Assembly: GCA_963702105.1 (NCBI GenBank)
Contig: OY969712.1
Coordinates: 4,278,001 to 4,342,000, forward strand
Direction of reading: 5' to 3'
Origin: ZC4RG20 sp963702105
GTDB taxonomy: Bacteria; Pseudomonadota; Gammaproteobacteria; Steroidobacterales; Rariloculaceae
DNA length: 64,000 bases
Under the pieces are notes generated by a model. That model did not search any database. It worked only from the letters and a program-made list of their open reading frames with translations, and had not been told where the DNA came from. The position numbers and the translations under genes were made by a program. This document shows positions 42,237 to 51,058 of this stretch, in pieces (the first letter of the stretch is position 1; the number at the start of each line of letters is the position of its first letter).

Positions 42237-42410
42237 CTACGAGCCCCCGCGACGCTGAAACAGGCCGATGAGCCGCGAGAGCAGGGAAGCCTCCAGCCCG
42301 TCCACGGCCAGATCCGGCTCCGCCTGCATGGCGCTGAGATAACGCTCCTCGCTCGCGTCGAGCAACGGACGCCGGAAGTCGGCCTCCGTCATCGTATCGT
42401 CGAAGTCCAT
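42237..42410 (-). CDS. Microprotein 1 of the tandem pair (unknown function)
   Basis: The protein has 57 residues, below usual gene-calling length. It opens MDFDDTMTEADF, has LLDASEERYLSAM in the middle and ends with the shared amphipathic motif LAVDGLEASLLSRLIGL. Support comes from the shared motif with its neighbour, tight spacing and codon use; function unknown. A CRP-like palindrome lies about 60 bases upstream of its start. Confidence 0.6.
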   Translation of the reverse strand: MDFDDTMTEADFRRPLLDASEERYLSAMQAEPDLAVDGLEASLLSRLIGLFQRRGGS

Positions 42411-42468
42411 CTTTGACGCCCTGTCATCCTTTGACGAGCGCAGCGTACCTCAACGCGGGGGCGGCGTC

Positions 42469-42484
42469 AGTGAATCAATTCACG
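42469..42484. promoter_or_regulatory. CRP-like palindrome upstream of the microprotein operon
   Basis: AGTGAATCAATTCACG is a perfect palindrome across GTGA-N6-TCAC and differs from the consensus only in the outermost base of each half. It lies 59 bases upstream of the 57-residue gene on the minus strand. Confidence 0.4.
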
Positions 42485-42513
42485 TGGCAGGCTGAATGGC
42501 TACCGGTTAGTCC

Positions 42514-42568
42514 GCAGGATTCATGAACGGGCTTAGGCGACGGTGGTGGGTCGGAGGCACGCCGAGAC
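42514..42568 (+). repeat. A/B-box repeat R3, copy d
   Basis: Box A GCAGGATTCATGAACGG (42514-42530) is identical to copies a and b. Box B (42552-42568) is partly conserved: CGGAGGCACGCCGAGAC. No R1 hairpin is attached, although an imperfect stem surrounds box B. Confidence 0.68.
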
Positions 42569-42657
42569 CTCCGCCCGCCACCCCCTCCATCCGAAGCGGT
42601 CTTCTCCCCGGGGCCGAGGCCGAGACCGAGGCCGAGGAGGGCCAACCGCACGGATTA

Positions 42658-44142
42658 CTACGCCTCCGTTCCGCCGACGGTCAGCGCATCGATCTTCAAT
42701 GTCGGCTGCCCGACGCCGACGGGCACGGACTGCCCGTCCTTGCCGCAGACGCCGATGCCGGGATCGAGCTCGAGGTCGTTACCGACCATCGACACGCGCG
42801 TGAGGACGTCGGGCCCGCTGCCGATCAGCATGGCCCCCTTCAGCGGACGCGTCTTCTTGCCGTGCTCGATGAGGTAGGCCTCGCTCGCGGAGAAGACGAA
42901 CTTGCCGGAGGTGATGTCCACCTGGCCGCCGCCGAAGTTCGGCGCGTAGATGCCGCGCTCGACCGAGGCGATGATCTCCTCGGGATCGCGATTCCCCGGC
43001 AGCATGTACGTGTTCGTCATGCGCGGCATGGGGGCGTAGGCATAGGACTCGCGGCGGCCGTTGCCGGTCGGCGCGCTCTTCATGAGCCGCGAATTGAGCT
43101 TGTCCTGTATGTAGCCCTTGAGGACGCCCTTCTCGATGAGCGTCGTGCAGGCCGTAGGCACACCCTCGTCGTCCACGTTCAGCGAGCCGCGGCGGCCCGG
43201 CAGCGTGCCGTCGTCCACGACGGTGCATTCGGGGGTCGCGACGCGCTCGCCGATGCGGCCCGTGAACGCGGACGTGCCCTTGCGGTTGAAGTCTCCTTCG
43301 AGCCCGTGGCCGATGGCCTCGTGCAGCAAGACGCCCGGCCAGCCGGGCCCGAGCACCACGGGCATGTTGCCGGCCGGCGCCTGCACGGCCTCGAGGTTGA
43401 CCGTCGCCTGCCGCACGGCCTCGGCCGCGAGACGCTCGGCGAAACCCTTCTCCGCCACGAGCCGGAAGTCGCCGCGGCCGCCGCCGCCGGCGTAACCCTG
43501 CTCGCGGCGGCCTTCGTGCTCGATGATCACGGAGACGTTGAGCCTCACGAGCGGGCGCACGTCGGCCGTCAGCACGCCGTCCGACGTGCGGATCAGCACG
43601 ATCTCGTAGACGCCCGCGAGCGTGCCGACGACCTGGATCACGCGCGGGTCGAGCGAGCGCGTGTGGCGGTCGAGCTCGGCCAGCAGCGAGACCTTCTCGT
43701 TGTCGGTCAGCGTCGGCAGCGGATCGACGGCCGGATACAGCGTGTGTGCGCCGCCGCCGGCCGGGACCTTGTAGCGGCCGTCGCCCGCACCCTTCGCGAT
43801 GCCGCGCGCCGCGTTGGCCGCGTCGAGCAGCGAGGCGAGGTCGAGCTGGTCCGCATAGGCAAACCCGGTCTTCTCGCCCGCGACGGCCCGGATGCCGACG
43901 CCCTGGTCGATGCTGAACACGCCCTCCTTGACGCGGCCGTCCTCGACGGACCAGCTCTCGTATCGGGTCGACTGGAAGTAAAGATCGCCGTAATCGAGCG
44001 CACGCGACATGAGCACGCCGAGCGTGCGGTCGAGCGCGCCGAGATCGAGGCCGGCGGGCTCGAGGATCCGCCGCTGCGCGAGCTCGAGCGGATCGGTGGG
44101 GATCGCGATGCGTGGCTGGACTTGAGGCTGCACTTGAATCAT
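42658..44142 (-). CDS. tldD: Metalloprotease TldD
   Basis: The protein has 494 residues. TldD is the zinc-bearing subunit of the TldD/E protease. The active-site motif is LLHEAIGHGLEGDF (HEXXXH). Other family features: DYGDLYFQSTRYESW, GTSAFTGRIGERVA and MTNTYMLPG. Start ATG 44142 overlaps the stop of the nitrilase gene by 4 bases. Last gene of the maf-rng-yhdP-nit-tldD series. Confidence 0.96.
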   Translation of the reverse strand: MIQVQPQVQPRIAIPTDPLELAQRRILEPAGLDLGALDRTLGVLMSRALDYGDLYFQSTRYESWSVEDGRVKEGVFSIDQGVGIRAVAGEKTGFAYADQLDLASLLDAANAARGIAKGAGDGRYKVPAGGGAHTLYPAVDPLPTLTDNEKVSLLAELDRHTRSLDPRVIQVVGTLAGVYEIVLIRTSDGVLTADVRPLVRLNVSVIIEHEGRREQGYAGGGGRGDFRLVAEKGFAERLAAEAVRQATVNLEAVQAPAGNMPVVLGPGWPGVLLHEAIGHGLEGDFNRKGTSAFTGRIGERVATPECTVVDDGTLPGRRGSLNVDDEGVPTACTTLIEKGVLKGYIQDKLNSRLMKSAPTGNGRRESYAYAPMPRMTNTYMLPGNRDPEEIIASVERGIYAPNFGGGQVDITSGKFVFSASEAYLIEHGKKTRPLKGAMLIGSGPDVLTRVSMVGNDLELDPGIGVCGKDGQSVPVGVGQPTLKIDALTVGGTEA

Positions 44143-44954
44143 CAGGGGAGTTCTCGCCGATGCTGAAGGACGGGAAATTTGCTGCGTATCCGCTTCAATT
44201 CGATCATATCGAGTTCGGCCGAGACGACGCCAGGACCCTCCGGGAGCTCCGCGAGCACTCGGCCCCAGGGGCCGACGATGAGCGAGTGGCCGTAGGTCCT
44301 GCGACCGCCCGCGTGCTCGCCCCACTGCCCGGCCGCGACGACGTAGACGAGCGACTCGATGGCCCGGGCCGTGAGCAGCGGCCGCCAGTGCGCCTCGCCC
44401 GTCGGCACCGTGAACGCGGCCGGCAGCACGAGAATGTCCATGCCGAGCACGCCGAGCCGATGAAACAGCGCCGGGAACCGCAGGTCGTAGCAGACGGTCA
44501 TGCCGATGCGTCCCAGCGGCGTCTCGACGGCCACGACCTCCCGGCCGGGCGCCGTGGTGGCCGACTCGCGATAGCTCTCGGACTCGCGCTCCGGGATCGC
44601 GACGTCGAACAAGTGGATCTTGTCGTAGTGCGCGGCACACCGGCCGTCGGGCCCATAAAGCATTGACCTCGAGACGGCCCGTTCGTTCCGGTCGCGGACC
44701 GGCACGGTGCCGCCGACGAGCCAGATTCCGTGCGTCCTCGCGGATTCCTCGAGAAAGGCCTGGGCAGGCCCCTCGCCCGGCCGCTCGGCGGCCGCGACGC
44801 GCTCCGCATCCTCGGCCCCGAGAAACGAGAAGTTCTCCGGCAACACGACGAGGGAAGCGCCCTCCGCCGCCGCGCGGGCGACGAGCGCACGCGCCTCCTC
44901 GAGGTTACGGGCCACGTCCCGCCCGCTCGTCATCTGGACCGCCGCCGCCTTCAT
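44142..44954 (-). CDS. Carbon-nitrogen hydrolase, Nit1-like
   Basis: The protein has 270 residues. The Glu-Lys-Cys triad of the nitrilase superfamily is seen in LPENFSF, YDKIHLFDV and TVCYDLRFP. The sequence type and the yhdP-nit-tldD position correspond to the gammaproteobacterial Nit1/YbeM group; deaminated-glutathione amidase is the likely activity by family, unproven here. The ATG at 44954 (MKAAAVQMTSG) is chosen since the preceding residues are not conserved. Confidence 0.88.
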   Translation of the reverse strand: MKAAAVQMTSGRDVARNLEEARALVARAAAEGASLVVLPENFSFLGAEDAERVAAAERPGEGPAQAFLEESARTHGIWLVGGTVPVRDRNERAVSRSMLYGPDGRCAAHYDKIHLFDVAIPERESESYRESATTAPGREVVAVETPLGRIGMTVCYDLRFPALFHRLGVLGMDILVLPAAFTVPTGEAHWRPLLTARAIESLVYVVAAGQWGEHAGGRRTYGHSLIVGPWGRVLAELPEGPGVVSAELDMIELKRIRSKFPVLQHRRELP

Positions 44955-44970
44955 CCTCTCTTCCTCGGCC

Positions 44971-47900
44971 TCAATGAGGCCCCGTGTGCAGGTCCGCACG
45001 CTCGTCCTTCGCGTCCGCGGTGGCGCCGCTCGCCTGCTGCGGCTTCATGACACCGCCCGGCGGCAGATCCGCGCAGATACGGCCCTGCTGCACTTCCTCC
45101 GGCGCGAGCCGCTCGACCTTGGGCGCCTCCCATTTGCCCGTTATGCAATAGGACGCCCGCCCGATGCCCTTGAGCGGCTGCTTGAAGATGCGCGTGAATA
45201 TCAACAGGGCGGCGCCAACGCCTGGACCGCCGAGCAGGCCGCCGACCGTCGGCAGCACCTTGCCGGGCTCCGCTGCGACGACCGCCTGCTGAGCATAGTC
45301 GTGATCGCGCAGGCCTACCCGGCCGGCCACGCCGATCTCGGCAGCCGGGCTCGAGACCTTGAGATTGTCCGTGTAGGCGTTGCCGTCGAGGATCTCGAAA
45401 TCGCCGTCGATGTTGTCGAATACCAGCCCTTTCTTGAACACGTCGCGAAAATCGAGCGAAAGGCGCCGCGGCAGCGCCGTGATGCTCATGAGCCCCACGA
45501 CGCGGCCCGCGCCCGGATCGATGTCGAGCAGGCTGCCGGTGGCGAAGTGCAGCGACAGGCGGCCGGCGACGTGCTGCATCCAGTCCGTCGTCGGCGCCCC
45601 GGGCCACTCGACCTGCGCCTTGACGACGGCCTCCTTGCCCACGGCAACCGGATCGAGGGCGAGGTCGGCCAGCGCGGCCGCGACATCCGTCGAATGCAGC
45701 TGCAGCGCGAGCCGCGTCGAGAAACCGCTCGGTCCGTCGAGCCAGCCGCCGCTGCCGTCCACCGAGAGGCCGTTGCCTCGGCTCTTGAACGACGCGAGCC
45801 TGAGCCCCAGCGGGTCGGCGCGCACGTCGGCCTCGACGCGGCCGAGGCGCCGACGCCCGAAGCCCACCTGGTCGGCCTCGAGCGCGAGCCCGACGAGCTT
45901 GCGAGGATCGACCTTCGCGCCGAGCCCGGCCCCTTCGCCGGGCTCCAGGAACAGGCGCTGCATATGGGCGACGACCTGCGGCCTGCCGGCAAGGTCGCGC
46001 GGTACCGCGACGTGGCCCGCGACGGGCTGACTGTCCACGTCGATGAGCCAGTCTGCATCGCCGGCGCGCACGTCGAGCTTCGTCGGCCCCAGGCGCTGGC
46101 CGAGGATTCGGCAGTCCGAGATGTCGAGGCTCGCACGCTCGAAGAGGCTGCCGATGGATGCGTCGGCCAGCCCCGAGCCCGGCGCGGAACCGCCCATGAG
46201 CGCAATCCAATCGTCGAAGTGCAGCGCGGGCAGCGTACCGTCCACGATGAGACCGTGGTCGGGCGGGACCGGCTCGGCCCCACCGAAGCGCAGTGCGCCG
46301 GCGACGAGCCGCCGCGTTCCGGTGCCGTCCTGGAACCTCAAGGCGAAGCGACGGGTCGCGCCGAGGTGGCCCGCGACGCTCAAGCGATCCTTATCCGGCA
46401 ACTCGATATCGAGACCCAGGGCGACGGGATCGGCCGGAGCCTTGGCAAACGGGGCGGGAAGATTGAGGGCGACGCCCGCGAGATTCGAGGACACCTCGAC
46501 CTTGAGCGGCGGGGCGGGCCCGGTTGCCGGCTGCCCCGGGATCGACAGCCGCCCCTGCCAGCGCGTCTGCCCGGCCGCCAGCCGCGAGAACGGCAGATGG
46601 AAGGCCCTCGCGACCGCGTCGGTCGTCACCTCGCCGGAGAAATCGAGCAGCGCGCGATAGCCGCTGGCGGCGTCGGACGGCGGGGCGACGTCGGCCGTGA
46701 TCGGCCCGTCGAGCAAGATCCCCGTGATGCCGTGGCCGCGCAGCTCACCGTTCGCGAAATCGAGCGTGCCTTGAAGCTGCGACGCATGCGGGTCGAAGCC
46801 GTCCACGGCGAGCTCCGCATGCTCGAGGCCGAGCTTCGCCTGCAGCTTATAGGCGGGCATGTCCTTCAGCGGCAGCGTGAGATCGAGCGCGACGGTGCCG
46901 CCGCCCGCCGGTGAGTGCAGGCGGTCGTAGCCCGGACCGAGCCGATCCGAGATGAGCGGCGCATCCTGCAGGAACGCGAGCACGTCGGCCAGATGCCCGC
47001 TCGTGTTCGCGCGCAGCCGCAGCACGGCCTTTCGCAGATCGGGGATTTCGACGCGCACGTCGCGGCTCTTGTTGCCGAGCACGCGCCCGGTCGCGCGGGC
47101 CGCGAAGCCCGCGTTGACGAAGTCGACCTGGCCGTCGAGGTCGAGGGCGCGGGGCCAGCCCTGCACGTACTCGAGCGCAGCACCCGTGACCTTGGCCTCG
47201 GCGCTGAACCGGCCTTGGCCGCCGTCGAACGGGAACGCCGCGAGCGGCCCGACGAAGCTCATCTCTGCCGAGCTCGCGCGCCCTCCCTGCAGGCTGCGGT
47301 CGAGCCAGTGGACGACGCCGGCCGGCATCGCGTGAACGGGCAGGTAGCGCTTGGCGGCCACGACCGCAAACGGGCCGATGTGCGTCTGCATGTCGAGCAC
47401 GGGCGAGCCGCCGCCGGCGGGCAGCGTGAGCTCGAGGTTCGAGCTCGTGCGCGCGTCGGCATTGTCCACCTCGAGATCGTCGCTGACTATGCGGATGCCG
47501 TCGTAGCCCTTGCGCCAGATCACGGTGCCGGAGACGCGGCCGAGATCGAGCTTCTGACGGAACAGGCGCCGATAGTCGAGACCCGCCGCGCGCGCGTCGA
47601 TGCTCACGCGGCCGCTGTCCGAATCCGCGCGCAGCTGGCCCGAGAGCCCGTCGAAGCCCGGCCAGTCGCCTGCGGCCGCGACGCCGAGGCCCTCGAAGCC
47701 GCCCGACACCGAGTAATCCCAACCCTGCCCGGCGCGCGCGAGCGCGAAATCGACGTGCGAGAGCTCCCCGCGCGGATCGAGCTCGAGCCAGCGTTTCGCG
47801 AGCGGATCGTCGCCGAGCGCGCGTACGAGCGGATCGAGGTCCTCGAGGCGCACGAAATCCCCGTGAAGCTTCACGCGCGCGATACCGCTCGGACTGCGGG

Positions 47901-48915
47901 CGAGATCGATGACGGCGTCCGCGCCCTTGGGCCACGTTCGGCCCGCGCGCTCGATATCGATGTCGTTGAGCATCAGGCGCCAGCCGTCCGCATTGCGCAG
48001 CCACTCGGCGGAGAACGCCGCGTGCCGGTAGCCGTCGTCGCCGCCCGCGCCGGCCGGCCCCGCGGACCAGTCCACGCCGTCCAGGGAACTCTGGACCATG
48101 GCGCGGCCGAGCGTGCCGTCGCGCCAATCGAGCCAGACGCCGAGGTCGCCGCGCCCGCGCGCGGGCAGCGCGACCGAGCTCGGCAGGGCCTTGCCGAGCA
48201 CGCCGAGCGCAACGCCGCGCAGGTCTCCGAACAGGCGCCAGTTGTTGCCGAGATCCGCGACGGTATGAAACTCCGCCTGCGCCGAGATCTCGAAGCGCTG
48301 GCCGAGCTGCGGCGGCGGCTCGGCGCTCATGCGCAGCTGCAGCAGATCGTTCCCGCGCGTCAGCGAAGCGTCGACGCCGTGGAAGGTCCAGGCCACGTTC
48401 CTGCCGCGGTCCACGTAGACCACGATGCTGTCGTTGACGCCGACCTCGACGCCGGGCGGCACGACGAGGGCGAGATCGAGGTGCGCCTCGCTCGAGTCCG
48501 GACCGCCGAGCAGGTGCGCCGTGCCGTCGGCCTCCCGGATCAGCGTCAGCCGCGTGCCGTCGAAAGCGAGCCGGCTGATACGCAGGCGGCGTTCGGCGAG
48601 CGCCGTCCACAGGTCGATGACGACGCTCGCGCGGTCCGAGACGAGGAAGGGCTGGGAGGCTGCCTGAGCCGTGACCGATACGTCGCGGAACGTGAGCTCG
48701 GGCCCGCGCAGACCGAAGCGCGCGTCCATCTTGTCGAAGTCGAGGCGGAGCCCGAGGGAGGCATCCACCCAAGCCTTGAGCTGGGCCTGGTAGCTCGGCA
48801 GCTCGGCCACGACGAGGCGGAACCCCCCGAGCGCGATGCCGAGCAGGATCACGAGCGCGGCGACGCCCGCGAGGAGCGCGCGCAGCGTTCTCTTGAGAAG
48901 CGTGCCCGTCTTCAC
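44971..48915 (-). CDS. yhdP: AsmA-like inner-membrane protein YhdP
   Basis: The protein has 1314 residues from GTG 48915 (E. coli YhdP is about 1266). One N-terminal membrane helix (LLAGVAALVILLGIALGGF) is followed by a huge periplasmic beta-rich AsmA-like/TamB-like region. YhdP, TamB and YdbH are thought to bridge inner and outer membranes for phospholipid transport. The GTG start would overlap the original rng stop (ATGTGA), the same 4-base coupling seen throughout this window. As sequenced, the frame is open upstream and continuous with rng (see rng). Confidence 0.92.
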   Translation of the reverse strand: MKTGTLLKRTLRALLAGVAALVILLGIALGGFRLVVAELPSYQAQLKAWVDASLGLRLDFDKMDARFGLRGPELTFRDVSVTAQAASQPFLVSDRASVVIDLWTALAERRLRISRLAFDGTRLTLIREADGTAHLLGGPDSSEAHLDLALVVPPGVEVGVNDSIVVYVDRGRNVAWTFHGVDASLTRGNDLLQLRMSAEPPPQLGQRFEISAQAEFHTVADLGNNWRLFGDLRGVALGVLGKALPSSVALPARGRGDLGVWLDWRDGTLGRAMVQSSLDGVDWSAGPAGAGGDDGYRHAAFSAEWLRNADGWRLMLNDIDIERAGRTWPKGADAVIDLARSPSGIARVKLHGDFVRLEDLDPLVRALGDDPLAKRWLELDPRGELSHVDFALARAGQGWDYSVSGGFEGLGVAAAGDWPGFDGLSGQLRADSDSGRVSIDARAAGLDYRRLFRQKLDLGRVSGTVIWRKGYDGIRIVSDDLEVDNADARTSSNLELTLPAGGGSPVLDMQTHIGPFAVVAAKRYLPVHAMPAGVVHWLDRSLQGGRASSAEMSFVGPLAAFPFDGGQGRFSAEAKVTGAALEYVQGWPRALDLDGQVDFVNAGFAARATGRVLGNKSRDVRVEIPDLRKAVLRLRANTSGHLADVLAFLQDAPLISDRLGPGYDRLHSPAGGGTVALDLTLPLKDMPAYKLQAKLGLEHAELAVDGFDPHASQLQGTLDFANGELRGHGITGILLDGPITADVAPPSDAASGYRALLDFSGEVTTDAVARAFHLPFSRLAAGQTRWQGRLSIPGQPATGPAPPLKVEVSSNLAGVALNLPAPFAKAPADPVALGLDIELPDKDRLSVAGHLGATRRFALRFQDGTGTRRLVAGALRFGGAEPVPPDHGLIVDGTLPALHFDDWIALMGGSAPGSGLADASIGSLFERASLDISDCRILGQRLGPTKLDVRAGDADWLIDVDSQPVAGHVAVPRDLAGRPQVVAHMQRLFLEPGEGAGLGAKVDPRKLVGLALEADQVGFGRRRLGRVEADVRADPLGLRLASFKSRGNGLSVDGSGGWLDGPSGFSTRLALQLHSTDVAAALADLALDPVAVGKEAVVKAQVEWPGAPTTDWMQHVAGRLSLHFATGSLLDIDPGAGRVVGLMSITALPRRLSLDFRDVFKKGLVFDNIDGDFEILDGNAYTDNLKVSSPAAEIGVAGRVGLRDHDYAQQAVVAAEPGKVLPTVGGLLGGPGVGAALLIFTRIFKQPLKGIGRASYCITGKWEAPKVERLAPEEVQQGRICADLPPGGVMKPQQASGATADAKDERADLHTGPH

Positions 48916-50379
48916 ATCAGCACGACGTTCGAACTGGTCCGGCGCATACAGCGTCTCGCTCTGGAGCCTGATCTGCTTTCCCGTGATCTCTTCGAGCTCC
49001 GCGACGCTCGCGGATTCCTCATCCAGCAGCCTCTCTATGACGTCGGGTTTTGCAAGGATCAGCAGTTCCTGAAAGTCGAACTGCCGGTGCTGACGCACGA
49101 TCTCACGGAAAATCTCGGAGCAGACCGTTTCCGGCGTCTTGACAAAACCGCGCCCCTCGCAGCTCGGGCATGCCTGGCACAGCACGTGCTCCAGGCTCTC
49201 GCGCGTGCGCTTGCGCGTCATCTCGACGAGACCGAGCGGGGAGACGTTCATGATCTGCGTCTTGGCGTGATCGCCGGCCAGCCGGCCCGTCAGCGCCTGC
49301 AGCACCTGGTTCCTATGCTCCTCCTCGGTCATGTCGATGAAATCGATAATGATGATGCCGCCGAGGTTGCGCAGCCGCAATTGTCGCGCGATCGCGACTG
49401 CGGCCTCGAGGTTCGTGCGGAAGATCGTCTCCTCGAGATTGCGGTGGCCGACGTACCCGCCCGTGTTCACGTCGATCGTCGTCATGGCCTCGGTCTGGTC
49501 GAAAATAAGGTACCCGCCCGACTTCAGGGCGACCTTGCGCTTCAGCGCCCGGTCGATCTCGTCCTCGATGCCGTACAGATCGAACAGCGGCCGCGGCTCG
49601 GCATAGAGCTCGATCTTGGCCGACATATGCGGCATGAAGCGGCTCACGAAATCGCGCATGCGGGCGTACTCACGCTCGGAATCGACGCGGACCCGGGCAA
49701 TTTCGGGCCCGAGCAGGTCCCGGAGCACCCGCAACGGCAGCGGCAGATCCTCGTAGACGAGCTGGCCCGCGTCCGCCGTCGCGGCCGTCTCCTCGATGGC
49801 TTCCCAGAGCTTCTGCAGGAACAGCATATCGGCCCGGAGCGCCTCGAGCGAGGCCCCTTCGGCCGCCGTGCGCACGATATATCCGGCCCGGGTCGGCGGC
49901 GAGACGATGGAGTCCATGAGCGCCCGCAGACGATTGCGTTCCTCCTCGTCCTCGATGCGCGCCGAGACGCCGATACCGCTGCCGGTCGGCAACATGACGA
50001 GGTAGCGCGACGGGATCGTGATGTGGGTCGTAAGCCTTGCACCTTTCGTGCCGAGGGGGTCCTTCAGCACCTGAACGAGCAGCTGGTCCCCTTCGTTGAC
50101 GACGTCGCGGATGTTGGGCTCGCCGATGCGGTCGGGCACCTCCTCGGTGGAATTGCGCACGATGTCGGAGGCGTGCAGGAAGGCCGTGCGCTCGAGCCCG
50201 AGGTCCACGAAGGCGGCCTGCATGCCGGGCAGCACGCGCGAGACGCGGCCGCGGTAGATATTGCTGATGAGGCCGCGCCGGCTCGCGCGCTCGATGAGCA
50301 CTTCCTGGAGCACGCCGTTCTCGACGAGCGCGGCGCGCGCCTCACGCGGAGTCGCGTTGATGAGGATCTCGGCGGTCAC
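48912..50379 (-). pseudogene. rng: Ribonuclease G with a one-base insertion that removes its stop and fuses it to yhdP
   Basis: The gene starts with GTG 50379, coupled to maf. RNase G trims the 5' end of 16S rRNA and cuts some mRNAs. The S1 domain (SNIYRGRVSRVLPGMQAAFVD), the catalytic DVNTGGYVG / IIIIDFIDM region and the zinc-link motif CPSCEGRG are intact. Near the end the frame reads DQFERRADVKTG and goes on into yhdP. Deleting one base at about 48927 instead gives DQFEVVLM and a TGA at 48912-48914, matching the usual RNase G C-terminus as I remember it. The enzyme part is otherwise complete. Confidence 0.88.
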
Positions 50380-50984
50380 GCGTGGTTCCGGGCGCCGTGC
50401 AGCCAGGCCGGCAGGCCGATGCGCTCGAGAAGCGAAGCCGTCTCGAAAAGCGGCAGCCCCATGACGGCCGAGTAGCTGCCCGAGATGTGGGCGACGAAGG
50501 CGGCCCCGTAGCCCTGAATGCCGTAGCCGCCGGCCTTGTCGTAGGGCTCGCCCGTCGCGCAGTAGGCGCGGCGCTCGTCCGCCGTCGTGGCGCGAAGGGT
50601 CACCTCGCTCGCGGCGAGCGCGCGGTCGAACGAGCCGCCCGCGCGCAGCGCGACCCCCGTGTAGACCGCATGCTTGCGGCCCGAGAGCCGTTCGAGCATC
50701 TCGAGCGCTTCGGCCTCGCCGCCCGGCTTGCCGAGGACCTCCCCGTCGATGACGACGGCCGTATCGGCGGCCAGCACGGCCCCTTCGGCCCCGGCAGGCA
50801 GACGCGCGCGGGCGGCCTCCGCCTTGGCCGCGGCGAGACGCAGGACGTACTCGGCCGGCGCTTCGCCGGGCAGCACGTCCTCGTCCACGGCAGCCGGGCA
50901 GGCCTCGAACGGGACGCCGAGCTGCTCGAGCAATTGGCCGCGCCGCGGCGAAGCCGATGCGAGATATACGAAATTCCTGCGCAT
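50376..50984 (-). CDS. maf: Maf-family nucleotide pyrophosphatase
   Basis: The protein has 202 residues. Maf proteins hydrolyse dTTP/UTP or modified nucleotides as house-cleaning enzymes. Motifs: LASASPRRGQLLEQLG, AADTAVVIDGEVLGKP and YDKAGGYGIQGYGAAFV. The latter fits the YhdE (dTTP/UTP pyrophosphatase) subgroup. It heads the maf-rng-yhdP group; an R2 hairpin lies between it and rlmH. Confidence 0.94.
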   Translation of the reverse strand: MRRNFVYLASASPRRGQLLEQLGVPFEACPAAVDEDVLPGEAPAEYVLRLAAAKAEAARARLPAGAEGAVLAADTAVVIDGEVLGKPGGEAEALEMLERLSGRKHAVYTGVALRAGGSFDRALAASEVTLRATTADERRAYCATGEPYDKAGGYGIQGYGAAFVAHISGSYSAVMGLPLFETASLLERIGLPAWLHGARNHA

Positions 50985-51027
50985 TCAAACGACTATAAGG
51001 CCTCGTCCGACTCTCGCCTAGGGGGCG

Positions 51028-51058
51028 CCCGAAAAAGGGGTCAGAGCCCTTTTTCGGG
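51028..51058. repeat. R2 hairpin repeat, copy 3
   Basis: CCCGAAAAAGGG (51028-51039) pairs perfectly with CCCTTTTTCGGG (51047-51058) around the loop GTCAGAG. It lies between rlmH and maf on the same strand. With its T tract inside the stem it resembles a bidirectional intrinsic terminator. Confidence 0.85.

Larger units (their letters stand above)
42411..42657. other. Intergenic region upstream of the microprotein operon
   Basis: It holds a CRP-like site (42469-42484), R3d (42514-42568), an imperfect hairpin of about 15 pairs (about 42542-42580) and a GAGGCC/GAGACC purine-pyrimidine repeat (about 42610-42640). No gene is seen. The tldD stop is at 42658, so this is also the tldD trailer. Confidence 0.6.

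Noticed and set aside
44971..50379. RNase G-YhdP as a designed fusion protein
   Set aside because: A single-base removal restores the standard rng ending and 4-base coupling; treated as a frameshift rather than an evolved fusion until reads are checked.
46915..50475. An uninterrupted 1186-codon frame opposite yhdP and rng
   Set aside because: Antisense to two well-identified genes, with Arg/Ala/Gly-rich low-complexity product; a by-product of about 69 % GC.
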